Shown here: positions 52,901 to 61,830 of the stretch, piece after piece
Layout of the letters: every line of letters begins with the position of its first letter
Numbering within the stretch: the first letter of the stretch is position 1
Assembly: GCA_964593585.1 (NCBI GenBank)
Contig: CAZQIZ010000002.1
Span: forward strand, 1 to 64,000
Direction: 5' to 3'
From: JACQFV01 sp964593585
Lineage (GTDB): Bacteria > Zixibacteria > MSB-5A5 > WJJR01
Length of the DNA stretch: 64,000 bases
The notes under the pieces: model-generated
What the model was told of the DNA's origin: nothing
The model's database searches: none
What the model saw: only the letters and a program-made list of their open reading frames with translations
Made by a program: the position numbers and the translations under genes

Positions 52901-55900
52901 CCGACGCGAGGAAACGGACGTTGTAGACCCCCGCCTGCGTGAAATCGGGAGCGAAGTTAAAGCTCGCTGTGCCATTGCCGTTGTCGGTATAAGTCGCGCC
53001 GGTCGGCAGGTTCTCAGCGGTAAGCGCCGGAATCGTCCCATCGGGATCGGCCGCCGAAGTCGCAAACGACAACAGCGCTCCCTCGTTCACCGTCTGAGGA
53101 CCGATGGCGGCCAGTGCCGGGGCGCGATTGACGTTGTTGACCGTGATCGCCACAACCTCGGTGTCGGCGAGCGCGCCATCGGAAGCGATGAAGCGCACGT
53201 TGTAGACGCCCGCCTGGGTGTAATCCGGCGTCCAGGCGAAGGCCGCGGTCCCGTTGCCGTTGTCGGTGTAGGTCGCGCCGATCGGCAGATTTTCAGCGGT
53301 CAGCGCCGGAGTGGTGCCGTCGGGGTCGGTCGCCGTAGTCGCAAAATTCAACAGCGCGTTTTCGTCAACCGACTTCGGGCCGATGGCGGCAAGGATGGGC
53401 GCCTCGTTGACGTTGCCCACGGTGATGGCGACGACTTCGGAATCGGCCAATGCGCCATCGGAGGCGATAAAGGTGACGTTATAGACACCCGCCTGTCCAA
53501 AAGCGGGATTGAAGACAAAGGAACCGGTGCCGTTGCCGTTGTCGGTGTAAGTGGCGTTGGCGGGCACCCCGACCGCGCTCATCACGGGAGTGGTGCCATC
53601 GACATCGGTCGCCGACGTGGCGAAACTGAGGTTGCCGCCTTCCGCGACCGACTTCGGGCCGATCGCCGCCAGCGCCGGGCGCTGATTGCCGGCCTCGAGG
53701 ACATCGATGCGAACCAGTTCGTTGTCAATGGCTCCGGGCGGATCCTGCGCAGCGAAGGTGACGAAGTACGTTCCGGCCTGGGTAAACGTCGGCGTCCAGG
53801 TGAATGAACCCGCGCCGTTGCCGGAATCGACAAAGACCGCGCCGGTGGGCAGGATGCTGGTAAACAGCGTCAGGGTCGCAAACTCGGGATCGGTGGCCGA
53901 GACACGGAACGCGAGCGTGTTCCCTTCCGTGACCGAGCGCGTCCCGATCGGGGCGAGCACCGGCGGCTGATTGCCGGCCTCGTTGACGGTGATCGCGACG
54001 ATCTCGGTATCGGCGAGGGCCCCATCGGAGGCGATGAAGGTGACGTTGTACACGCTGGCCTGAATGAAATTCGGGCTGAACGAGAAGGCGCCGGTGCCGT
54101 TGCCATTATCGACGAATGAGGCATTGGCCGGGACATTCTCGGCGGTCAGTGTCGGGATCTGCGCATCGGGATCGGTGGCCGAGACGGCAAAGTTCAGTAC
54201 CTGACCTTCGGTCACCGAACGCGGGCCGATGGCGACCAGAGCCGGCGCGCGATTCACATTGTTCACCGTGATCGCGACGATCTCGGTGTCCGCCAGCGCG
54301 CCGTCGGTTGCGATGAAGCGGATATTGTAGACACCCGACTGCGTGAAATCGGGCGTGAAGACAAATGCGCCGGTGCCGTTGCCATTGTCGGTGAAGGCGG
54401 CATTGAGCGGCACGTTTTCGGCCACCAGTGTCGGGGTGGTCGCGTCGGGATCGGTGGCGGAGACCGGCAGATTCAGAGTCTGGCCTTCGTTCACCGATTG
54501 CGGGCCGATGGCATTCAGCACCGGGCGCAGGTTGACGTTGGTGACCGTGATCGCGACGATCTCGGTATCCGCCAGCGCGCCATCGGAGGCGATGAAGCGC
54601 GCGTTGTAGACTCCCGCCTGCGTGTAGTCGGGCGTAAATGTGAAGGTCGCTGTGCCATTGCCGTTGTCGGTGTAGACCGCGCCGACCGGGGCATTTTCGA
54701 CCGTCAGCACCGGAGTCGTGCCATCGGGATCGGCGGCCGAAGCGCCAAACGAGAGCAGCATCCCCTCATCGACCGACTTGGCTCCGATGGCGGAGAGCAC
54801 CGGGGCCAGGTTGACGTTGTTGACGGTCACCGCGACTAGTTCGGTGTCGGCCAGCGCGCCGTCGTTGGCGATGAAGCGGATGTTGTAGACACCCGCCTGC
54901 GTGAATGTCGGATTGAAGACAAACGCGCCGGTGCCATTGCCGTTGTCAGTCAAGGTGGCGTTGAGCGGGAGATTCTCAGCGGTCAGCGACGGGGTTGTGC
55001 CATCAGCATCGGTCGCGGAAACGGCTACGTTCAGCGACTGCCCCTCGTTGACCGACTGCGGGCCGATCGCGGCCAGGACCGGGGCTTGATTCACGTTGTT
55101 GACCGTGATGGCGACGATCTCCGTGTCGGCCAGCGCGCCATCGGAGACGATGAAGCGAACGTTGTAGACGCCCGCCTGCGTGAAGTCGGGATTGAAGACG
55201 AACGACCCGGCGCCGTTGCCATTGTCGGTAAAGCTTGCGTTCAGCGGCAGATTCTCGGCGATCAGCGTGGGGATCGACGCATCCGGATCGGTGGCCGAGA
55301 CCGGCAGATTGAGAGTCTGTCCCTCATCCACCGACTGCGGGCCGATGGCGGCCAGGACCGGCGGCAGGTTGACGTTGTCGACGGTGATCGCAACAATCTC
55401 GGTGTCGGCCAGGGCGCCGTCGGCGGCGATAAACGTCACGTTGTAGACACCGGCCTGGGTGAAGTCGGGACTGAAGACGAATGCCCCGGTGCCGTTGCCG
55501 TTGTCGGTAAAGGTTGCATTCACGGGGATGTTCTCAGCCAGCAGCGCCGGAACGGTCGCATCCGGATCGCTTGCCGACACCGCAAGATTCAGCGTCTGTC
55601 CCTCGTTGACTGATTGCGGACCGATCGCCGCGAGCGTCGGGAGCTGATTGAAATTGTTGACCGTGATCGCCACCACCTCGCTGTCGGCAAGGAGGCCGTC
55701 GCTGGCGATGAAGGTCACATTGTAGACGCCGGACTGGCTGAAGTCGGGTGTCCAGGCGAACGAGCCGGTGCCGTCGCCGTTGTCGGTGTAATTGGCGCCG
55801 GTGGGCAATCCCGTGGCGCTCATCGCCGGGGTTGTGCCGTCCGGATCGACCGCGGAGGCGACAAAGGCCAGGAGCGTATTCTCATCCACCGACTGTGGGC

Positions 55901-58900
55901 CGATCGCGGCCAGGGCCGGGGCCTGATTGACGTCGTTGACCGTGATCGCGACGATCTCAGTGTCGGCCAACACGCCATCGGAGGCGATGAAGCGGACGTT
56001 GTAGACCCCCGCCTGCGTGAAGTCGGGATTGAAGACGAATGCGCCGGTGCCGTTGGCGTTGTCGATAAACGACGCATTCAGCGGCAGGTTTTCGGCGGTC
56101 AGCGTCGGGATCGTGGCATCGGGATCCGTGGCCGAAACCGGCAGATTGAACGCGGCGCCCTCGTTGACGCTCTGCGGGCCGATGGCGGCGAGGACCGGGG
56201 CCTGATTGACGTTGTTGACCGTGATCGCAACGATCTCGGTGTCGGCCAGCCCGCCATCCGAGGCGATGAAACGAACGTTGTAGACACCGGCCTGGGTCAG
56301 GTCAGGATTGAAGAGGAAAGAACCGGTGCCGTTGGCATTATCGGTAAACGACGCATTCGGCGGCAGGTTTTCGGCGCTCAGTGACGGAATCGTCGCATCG
56401 GGATCGGTGCCTGAGACCGGCAGATTCAGCGCCTGTCCCTCATCCACCGACTGCGGACCGATGGCAGCCAGGACCGGGGCTTGATTGACGTTGTTGACCG
56501 TGATCGCAACAATCTCGGTATCCGCCAGCGCGCCATCAGAGGCGATGAAGCGAACGCTGTAGATGCCCGCTTGCGTGTAATCTGGGTTGAACACGAACGA
56601 TCCGGTGCCGTTGGCGTTGTCGGCAAACGATGCATTCAGCGGCAGATTCTCGGCGACGAGCGTGGGAATCGTCGCATCCGGCTCGGTGGCCGAGATCGGC
56701 AGGTTGAGGGGCTGTCCCTCATTCACCGACTGCGGACCGATGGCTGCCAGAACCGGCGGCAGGTTGACGTTGTTGACGGTGACCGCCACCGCCTCGCTGT
56801 CCGCAAGCGATCCATCCGAGGCGATGAATGTGATGTTGTAGACACCCGCCTGAGTGTAATCGGGCGTCCAGTTGAAGGTCGCGGTGCCGTTGCCGTTGTC
56901 AGTATAGACCGCGCCGGTCGGCAACCCAACCGCGGTCATCGCCAGCGGATCGGAATCGGGATCGGAGGCCGAAGCTCCGAACGTCAGCAGCGCGTTTTCA
57001 TTGACCGACTGCGGACCGATGACGGCCAGAGCCGGCGCGCGATTCACATTGTTCACCGTGATCGCGACGATCTCGGTGTCCGCCAGCGCGCCGTCGGTTG
57101 CGATGAAGCGGACGTTATAGACACCCGCTTGGGTGAAATCCGGATTGAACACAAACGAGCCGGTGCCGTTGATGTTATCCGTGAAGGTCGCATTCAACGG
57201 CAGATTCTCGGCGGTCAGCGTGGGGATCGACGCATCCGGATCGGTGGCCGAAATCGGCAAATTGAGAGCCTGACCCTCATCCACCGACTGCGAGCCGATG
57301 GCGGTAAGGACCGGCGGCTGGTTGACGTCATTGATGGTGATCGCGACGATTTCCGAATCGGCCGCGGCGCCGTCACTGGCAATGAAGGTGACGTTGTACG
57401 CCCCCGCCTGCGTGTAGTCGGGTGTCCAAGCGAACGCGGCGGCGCCGTTGCCGTTGCCGTTGTCGGTGAACGACGCCCCGACCGGCAGATTCACCGCGGA
57501 CAGCGTGAGCGGCTCGGCATCCGGATCGGATGCGGAGGTGTTGAAGGCCAGGAGGGTATTTTCGCTTCCGGTCTGCGGGCCGATGGCCGAGAGCAGGGGC
57601 GGGCGGTTGACATTGGCGACCGTGATCGCCACGATCTCCGAATCGGCCAGCCCGCCATCCGAGGCAATGAAGGTCACATTGTAGACACCCGCCTGATTGA
57701 AGTCGGGAGTCCAGCTGAATGACGCGGTCCCATTGCCGTTGTCGATGTAGACCGCGCCGGTCGGCAACCCGACAGCGGTCATCGCCAGCGGATCGGAATC
57801 GGGATCGGAGGCCGAAGTTCCGAACGTCAGCAGCGCGTTTTCATTGACCGACTGCGGACCGATGACGGCGAGGACCGGCGCGAGATTGACATGATTGACC
57901 GTAATCGCAACGAGCTCCGTGTCGGCCAGCGCGCCATCGGAGGCGATGAAGCGGACGTTATAGACACCCGCGTGGGTGAAATCCGGATTGAACACAAACG
58001 AGCCGGTGCCGTTGGCGTTGTCGGTGAACGACGCATTCAGCGGCAGGTTCTCGGCGATCAGCATGGGAATCGTCGCATCGGCATCAGTGGCCGAGACCGG
58101 CAGATTGAGGGCCTGTCCCTCATTCACCGACTGTGGGCCGATGGCGGCCAGCACCGGGGCTTGATTGACATTGTTGACCGTAATCGCGACAACTTCCGAA
58201 TCGGCCGATGCGCCGTCGGAGGCGATAAAGGTCACGTTATAAACACCCGCCTGCGTGTAGTCCGGGTTGAACACGAGCGCGCCGGTGCCATTGCCATTAT
58301 CCGTGAACGAGGCGTTCAGCGGCAGATTCTCGGCGGTCAGGATCGGAGTCGTCGCATCAGGATCGGTGGCCGCAACCGGCAAATTGAGCGTACCGCCCTC
58401 GTTGACATTCTGCGGCCCGATGGCCGAAAGAACCGGAGCGCGGTTGACGTCGCTGACCGTGATGGCCACGATCTCGGTATCCGCCAGTGAACCATCCGAG
58501 GCGATGAAGCGAACGTTGTAGGTCCCGGCCTGTGTGAAGTCAGGGTTGAAGACAAATGCGCCAGTGCCGTTGGCGTTGTCGGCAAAAGTCGCGTTCAACG
58601 GCAGATTCTCGGCGCCAAGCAACGGAGTTGTGCCGTCGGCGTCGGTGGCCGAGACACCGAAGCTCAGGTTCGCATTCTCGTTGACTGATTGCGGGCCGAT
58701 GGCGGCCAGGACCGGAACCTGATTGACGTCGTTGACCGTGATCGCGACGATCTCGGTGTCGGCCAGCGCCCCATCTGAGGCGATGAACATCACGTTGTGA
58801 AGGCCCGCTTGCGTGAAGTCGGGATTGAAGACGAAGGAGCCGGTGCCGTTGGCGTTGTCGGTAAACGACGCATTCAGCGGCAGGTTCTCGGCGGTCAGCG

Positions 58901-61799
58901 CCGGGATCGTCGCATCGGGATCGGCGGCCGAGACCGGCAGATTGAGCACCTGTTCCTCATTCACCGACTGCGGGCCGATGGCAGCCAGGACCGGGGCCTG
59001 ATTGATGTCGTTGACCGTGATCGCAACGATCTCGGTGTCGGCCAGTGAACCATCCGAGGCGATGAAGCGAACGTTGTAGATGCCCGCCTGCGTGTAATCC
59101 GGATTGAACACGAACGAGCCAGTGCCGTTGGCGTTGTCGGTGAACGACGCGTTCAGCGGCAGAATCTCGGCGGCCAGCGACGGGGTGGTGCCATCGGCGT
59201 CGGCGGCCGAGACACCAAAGCTCAGGTTCGCATTCTCGTTGACCGACTGCGGACCAATCGCGGCCAGGACCGGCGCGCGGTTGACGTCGCTGACCGTGAT
59301 GGCCACGATCTCGGTATCCGCCAGTGAACCATCCGAGGCGATGAAGCGAACGTTGTAGGTCCCGGCCTGTGTGAAGTCAGGGTTGAAGACAAATGCGCCA
59401 GTGCCGTTGGCGTTGTCGGTGAACGCCGCATTCAGCGGCAGATTCTCGGCGGTCAGTGCCGCAATTGTGCCATCGGCGTCAGTCGCCGAGACGCCGAAAT
59501 TCAGGTTGGCGTTCTCGTTGACCGACTGGGGGCCGATGCCGGCCAGGACCGGCGCCAGGTTCACCTGATTAACGGTAATCGCGACGATCTCGGTGTCGGC
59601 CAGCGCGCCGTCGGAGGCGATGAAGCGAACGTTGTAGACGCCCGCCTGACTGAAGTCGGGATTGAAGACGAATGCGCCGGTGCCGTTGGTGTTGTCGGTA
59701 AAGGTCGCATTCAGCGGCAGATTCTCGGCGGTCAGCGTCGGAATCGTCGCATCGGGATCCGTGGCCGAGACCGGCAGATTCAGGGTCTGCCCCTCATCCA
59801 CCGATTGCGGACCAATGGCGGCGAGAACCGGGGCCAGATTGACGTTGTTGACCGTGATGGCAACAATTTCGGAATCTGCCAGCCCGCCATCCGAAGTGAT
59901 GAACGTCAGATTGTAGACGCCTGCCTGAGTGAAGTCGGGAGTCCAACTGAATGAAGCCGTCCCGTTGCCGTTGTCGGTGTAAACCGCGCCGGTCGGCAGC
60001 CCCACCGCTGTCATGGTCAGCGGCTCCGCATCGGGGTCGGTTGCCGATGTCCCGAACGCGAGCGGCGCATTCTCATTCACCGCCTGCGGGCCGATGGCGG
60101 CCAGAACAGGCGCGCGATTAACATTGTTCACCGTGATCGCGACGATCTCGGTATCCGCCAAAGCGCCATCGGAGGCGATGAAGCGAACGTTATAGACACC
60201 CGCCTGAGTGAAATCCGGATTGAACACAAACGAGCCGGTGCCGTTGGAGTTGTCGGTGAAGGTCGCGTTGAGCGGCAGATTCTCGGCGGCCAGCGACGGT
60301 GTGGTGCCATCGGCATCGGTCGCCGAGACACCGAAGTTCAGATTGGCGCTCTCGTTGACCGACCGCGGGCCGATGGCGGCGAGGACCGGAGCTTGATTGA
60401 CGTCGTTGACCGTGATCGCAACGATTTCGGTGTCGGCCAATGCGCCGTCCGAGGCAATAAACGTCACATTGTAGACGCCCGCCTGGGTGAAGTCTGGCGT
60501 AAACACGAGTGCGCCGGTGCCGTCGCTGTTATCGGTAAAGGAGGCATTGGACGGCAGGTTCTCGGCAGTCAAGATGGGAATGGTCGCCTCGGGATCGCTG
60601 GCCGAGACTGGCAGATTAAGCGTGGCGCCCTCATTGACGCTCTGCGGGCCGATCGCACTGAGAATCGGCGCGGCATTGGGGGCGGCGAATTCGACAACGA
60701 ACGACGTCACATCGGCCGTGGCCGCGGTGCCGCTGCGCTGCAGGCGCAACGTCGAGTTGTCGACGAAGCTGAAGGTGAATGATGCGATGCCGGGATTGTC
60801 ATCGGCGGCATAGGGGGTGCGTCCCCAGCTCAGTCCGCTGATCGCCTGGCTGCCGGAGAATGCGACGGCGCGTGCGGCATCGATGGTGTTGATCGCCGCA
60901 TCCTGCTGGCCGATGCCGTTGGCAAACGAGTGCAATCGCTCCTGGACATGATCGCCGGCGGGCAATTGGACCACTTCCCAGGCTATGCTCAAGGCGACGC
61001 CGGTGTTGTTGCGCTGGAAGGTGACCTGCGTCGGCGAGGACAGCCATGCCTGCACCATCTTCTGGCCGATGTTCGACTGCGTGCCATTGGGCGAATTGTA
61101 ACTGTACAGCACAAACGAGCGGGTGGTGTCCACCGCGCTGATGGCCTGCGTGGTCGACGCGGAGCCGGCTGCCAGCGTCAGGGTACCGCGCTGCACCACC
61201 GCGCCCGGCATCGAGACCACCTGCCAGTCGTTGTTGCCGCCGCTGCCGGAATTGAGCGCCATCTCGAGGTTGGTGGCGGAGGTCAGCTGCGTCCGCAGAA
61301 ATTCGTCGTTGCTGTAGTTGTTGCTGGACTGCTGGCGCGAGATCAGCACAAACGTTTCAGAAAGCGTCACCGGGCTGATGGCGGCGTTGGTGACCGTCGC
61401 GGTCTGGGCGGTGGTCCCGCGCTGGACGCTCACACCCGCCGAGAACTCGACGGCGTACCAGCGGACGGTGACCGAAGTCCCGGAACTGCTCTTGGCAAAC
61501 CGCAGCGTGGACGCATCGATAATCGAGCCGCGCACCAGGCCCTGCTGGGGCGAGTTGCTGTTGTGCCGGACGTTGAAAAACAGGATCGACTTGGTCAGAT
61601 CGCCCAGAGCCGGCGAGAGTGTAACATTCTGCGTGACGCCGCTGAACGTCACTTCGCCGGTGCGCACCGTGTCGATGACCGCCGCATGCACGTCGACGGC
61701 GACGCCGCCAACGAACGCCAGCAACGCCCACAGCGTCACGATCGCAAGACGCGGTGAGGGCCGATGTCGCATCGTCTGAGTCATTGTGTCGTATTTCAT
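46962..61799 (-). CDS. Giant 4,945-residue surface protein with 45 Ig/cadherin-like repeats
   Basis: The protein has a signal peptide (about 14-40). The N-terminal region (about 40-375) is made of three or four related beta modules (VQRGT..A.V patterns). Forty-five tandem repeats of 93 residues (377-4569) follow, with few length variants. A PKD-like domain (about 4570-4655), an FN3 domain (about 4660-4760) and a duplicated 85-residue C-terminal module with SQSYE.RF..GFG.NFPV complete it. Each repeat has SVNEG, DPDATIP, NGTG and ASDGALADTEIVAITV motifs, as in He_PIG/cadherin-like domains that bind calcium. No dockerin or T9SS domain is present. It is the second gene after the cohesin-like protein (31-bp gap). 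The role is probably adhesion or an extended stalk. Confidence 0.9.
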   Translation of the reverse strand: MKYDTMTQTMRHRPSPRLAIVTLWALLAFVGGVAVDVHAAVIDTVRTGEVTFSGVTQNVTLSPALGDLTKSILFFNVRHNSNSPQQGLVRGSIIDASTLRFAKSSSGTSVTVRWYAVEFSAGVSVQRGTTAQTATVTNAAISPVTLSETFVLISRQQSSNNYSNDEFLRTQLTSATNLEMALNSGSGGNNDWQVVSMPGAVVQRGTLTLAAGSASTTQAISAVDTTRSFVLYSYNSPNGTQSNIGQKMVQAWLSSPTQVTFQRNNTGVALSIAWEVVQLPAGDHVQERLHSFANGIGQQDAAINTIDAARAVAFSGSQAISGLSWGRTPYAADDNPGIASFTFSFVDNSTLRLQRSGTAATADVTSFVVEFAAPNAAPILSAIGPQSVNEGATLNLPVSASDPEATIPILTAENLPSNASFTDNSDGTGALVFTPDFTQAGVYNVTFIASDGALADTEIVAITVNDVNQAPVLAAIGPRSVNESANLNFGVSATDADGTTPSLAAENLPLNATFTDNSNGTGSFVFNPDFTQAGVYNVRFIASDGALADTEIVAITVNNVNRAPVLAAIGPQAVNENAPLAFGTSATDPDAEPLTMTAVGLPTGAVYTDNGNGTASFSWTPDFTQAGVYNLTFITSDGGLADSEIVAITVNNVNLAPVLAAIGPQSVDEGQTLNLPVSATDPDATIPTLTAENLPLNATFTDNTNGTGAFVFNPDFSQAGVYNVRFIASDGALADTEIVAITVNQVNLAPVLAGIGPQSVNENANLNFGVSATDADGTIAALTAENLPLNAAFTDNANGTGAFVFNPDFTQAGTYNVRFIASDGSLADTEIVAITVSDVNRAPVLAAIGPQSVNENANLSFGVSAADADGTTPSLAAEILPLNASFTDNANGTGSFVFNPDYTQAGIYNVRFIASDGSLADTEIVAITVNDINQAPVLAAIGPQSVNEEQVLNLPVSAADPDATIPALTAENLPLNASFTDNANGTGSFVFNPDFTQAGLHNVMFIASDGALADTEIVAITVNDVNQVPVLAAIGPQSVNENANLSFGVSATDADGTTPLLGAENLPLNATFADNANGTGAFVFNPDFTQAGTYNVRFIASDGSLADTEIVAITVSDVNRAPVLSAIGPQNVNEGGTLNLPVAATDPDATTPILTAENLPLNASFTDNGNGTGALVFNPDYTQAGVYNVTFIASDGASADSEVVAITVNNVNQAPVLAAIGPQSVNEGQALNLPVSATDADATIPMLIAENLPLNASFTDNANGTGSFVFNPDFTHAGVYNVRFIASDGALADTELVAITVNHVNLAPVLAVIGPQSVNENALLTFGTSASDPDSDPLAMTAVGLPTGAVYIDNGNGTASFSWTPDFNQAGVYNVTFIASDGGLADSEIVAITVANVNRPPLLSAIGPQTGSENTLLAFNTSASDPDAEPLTLSAVNLPVGASFTDNGNGNGAAAFAWTPDYTQAGAYNVTFIASDGAAADSEIVAITINDVNQPPVLTAIGSQSVDEGQALNLPISATDPDASIPTLTAENLPLNATFTDNINGTGSFVFNPDFTQAGVYNVRFIATDGALADTEIVAITVNNVNRAPALAVIGPQSVNENALLTFGASASDPDSDPLAMTAVGLPTGAVYTDNGNGTATFNWTPDYTQAGVYNITFIASDGSLADSEAVAVTVNNVNLPPVLAAIGPQSVNEGQPLNLPISATEPDATIPTLVAENLPLNASFADNANGTGSFVFNPDYTQAGIYSVRFIASDGALADTEIVAITVNNVNQAPVLAAIGPQSVDEGQALNLPVSGTDPDATIPSLSAENLPPNASFTDNANGTGSFLFNPDLTQAGVYNVRFIASDGGLADTEIVAITVNNVNQAPVLAAIGPQSVNEGAAFNLPVSATDPDATIPTLTAENLPLNASFIDNANGTGAFVFNPDFTQAGVYNVRFIASDGVLADTEIVAITVNDVNQAPALAAIGPQSVDENTLLAFVASAVDPDGTTPAMSATGLPTGANYTDNGDGTGSFAWTPDFSQSGVYNVTFIASDGLLADSEVVAITVNNFNQLPTLAAIGPQSVNEGQTLNLAVSASDPDATVPALLAENIPVNATFTDNGNGTGAFVFSPDFTQAGVYNVTFIAADGALADTEIVAITVDNVNLPPVLAAIGPQSVDEGQTLNLPVSATDPDASIPTLIAENLPLNASFTDNGNGAGSFVFNPDFTQAGVYNVRFIVSDGALADTEIVAITVNNVNQAPVLAAIGPQSVNEGQSLNVAVSATDADGTTPSLTAENLPLNATLTDNGNGTGAFVFNPTFTQAGVYNIRFIANDGALADTELVAVTVNNVNLAPVLSAIGAKSVDEGMLLSFGASAADPDGTTPVLTVENAPVGAVYTDNGNGTATFTFTPDYTQAGVYNARFIASDGALADTEIVAITVTNVNLRPVLNAIGPQSVNEGQTLNLPVSATDPDATTPTLVAENVPLNAAFTDNGNGTGAFVFTPDFTQSGVYNIRFIATDGALADTEIVAITVNNVNRAPALVAIGPRSVTEGQVLNFAVSATDPDAQIPTLTAENVPANASFVDNGNGTGAFSFSPNFIQASVYNVTFIASDGALADTEIVAITVNEAGNQPPVLAPIGTRSVTEGNTLAFRVSATDPEFATLTLFTSILPTGAVFVDSGNGAGSFTWTPTFTQAGTYFVTFAAQDPPGAIDNELVRIDVLEAGNQRPALAAIGPKSVAEGGNLSFATSATDVDGTTPVMSAVGVPANATYTDNGNGTGSFVFNPAFGQAGVYNVTFIASDGALADSEVVAITVGNVNEAPILAAIGPKSVDENALLNFATTATDPDGTTPALTAENLPIGATYTDNGNGTAAFAWTPDYTQAGVYNVRFIASDGALADTEVVAITVNNVNRAPALAAIGPQTVNEGALLSFATSAADPDGTIPALTAENLPTGATYTDNGNGTASFNFAPDFTQAGVYNVRFLASDGALADTEIVAITVNDVNQAPVMATIGPRSVAEGALLSFTATASDPDGGFPVMTAENLPLGATYTDNGDGTAAFNFTPDFTQAGVYNVRFIASDGLLADSELVTITVTEFNRPPALAAIGPQSVNEGQSLNVPVSATDPDGSIPSLTAENLPLNAVFSDNGNGTGALVFNPDLTQSGVYNVRFIASDGSLADTELVAITVNQVNLAPTLAAIGAQSVDEGQTLNLPISATDPDATTPTLTAENLPLNAVFTDNGNGSGSFVFTPDFTQAGVYNVRFIASDGVLADTELVAITVNNVNRAPVLAAIGPQTVAEGGNLNFAASATDPDGTVPALTAVNVPTNASFIDNGNGTGTFNFSPDFSQAGVFNVTFIASDGVLADSEVVAITVTGTNLAPVLDPIGARAVDEGQNLNFSVSAADPDGVAPSLLAENAPANAAFIDNGNGTGTFDFSPDFTQAGVYNVRFIATDGLLSDTELVAITVNQVNLPPVLATIGPRSVAEGATLNVNVAATDPDATTPILTAENLPLNTSFVDNLNGTGAFDFSPDFTQAGVYNVTFIASDGALADTEIVAITVNETNLPPVLAAIGPQSVNEGATLNIGVSATDPDATTPVLTAENLPPNASFVDNLNGTGAFSFTPDFTQAGVHNVTFIAADGVLADTEIVAITVNNVNLPPVLAAIGAQSVNEDANLNFSASASDPDLTTPSLSAENLPLNASFVDNLNGTGTFNFDPDFTQAGFYNVTFIASDGVLADTEIVAITVNNTNRAPVLAAIGAQTVAEGANLNFAVSATDPDLTTPTLTAISLPLNATFVDNFDGTGTFNFDPDFTQAGVYDVTFIASDGALADSEVVAITVTGTNLPPTLAAIGPRSVIEGQNLNFAISASDPDGFTPILAAVNVPVNATFVDNGNGTGTFDFNPNFVQAGIYNVTFIASDGLMADSEIVAITVNEAGNQAPTLASIGPRSVTEGLNLNFSISASDPDQTIPTLAAESLPLNATFTDLGNGTGTFDFNPDFTQAGVYNVRFIAADGARADTEVVAITVNDAGNQRPVLATIGAQSVTEGQNLTFGVSATDPDASIPALLAENVPANATFTDNGDGSGSFVFNPDFTQAGVFNVRFIATDGALADTEVVAVTVTSAGNQRPVLAAIGPRTVDENQNLSFNISASDPDATTPVLFAPNLPPGATFDDNGNGTGSFDWTPTFTQAGVYNVRFVATDGALADTEIVAITVNNVNRAPVLAAIGPRSVNEGATLNVGVSATDPDAQIPALIAENLPLHATFTDNGSGTGAFVFNPDSTQAGVYNVRFIASDGLLADTEIVAITVNQVNLAPVLAAIGPQMVNEGATLNIGVSATDFDGTIPTLAAENVPANGGFADNGNGTGAFVFNPNFSQAGVYNVRFIASDGVLADTEIVAITVNNVNLAPVLNAIGPQSVNENAGLNVPVSATDPDGTVPSLSAENLPANATFADNGNGSGSLTFNPDFTQAGVYNVRFIASDGALADTEVVAITVNDVNAPPVLAAIGPKAVAEAANLNFVVTASDIDATIPSLSAVGVPANATFVDNGNGSGTFDFTPDFTQSGVYNVTFIASDGLLADSEVVQITVTENNRQPLADAGPDQGPVAIGFAVTLNGSASSDPDGDSLGYHWRQIAGPAVTVADSTSALASFTPAIGGAYAFRLIVDDAQLASAPDTTLVTVVSQPARITDLMATVSGNAIQLSWSPVTADTSGSSTTLTRYVVYRGTRAYFAPTPAESIGVAAPAAVSFTDNNIGGADVVGDTGTNYFYCLQAVDASGGRSAYSNRVGEYDYQIYTTSTTDFSFVMMPFANTGINTASDLIQSIGVANVNTVNRFIAASQSYEARFAAGFGTNFPVVPGGIYQVNAKAPTVWSIAGRVPDSGTISYSIVTTSTTDFEFIGIPFERELDYSVAQDIIDAIPGVLNTLNRFIPTSQSYESRFYLGFGPNFPVRAGRVYQANARANGVFPAP
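48093..60671 (-). repeat. Tandem array of 45 coding repeats of 279 bp
   Basis: The unit is 279 bp (93 codons). The total length exceeds 45 x 279 by 24 bp, which is explained by six units carrying one or two extra codons. Near-identical stretches recur at multiples of the unit: about 140 bp shared by 58441 and 59278 (offset 837, three units), a segment at 56935 and 57778 (three units plus 6 bp) and one at 54241 and 57031 (offset 2790, ten units). These show recent duplication or gene conversion. Confidence 0.9.
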
Positions 61800-61830
61800 G
61801 CCGTGCCCGAGGCGCCAAGGCGCCAGACCG

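Noticed and set aside
48093..60671. CRISPR array or large non-coding tandem repeat
   Set aside because: The 279-bp units are in one open frame, with the same protein motif in each; there are no spacers.
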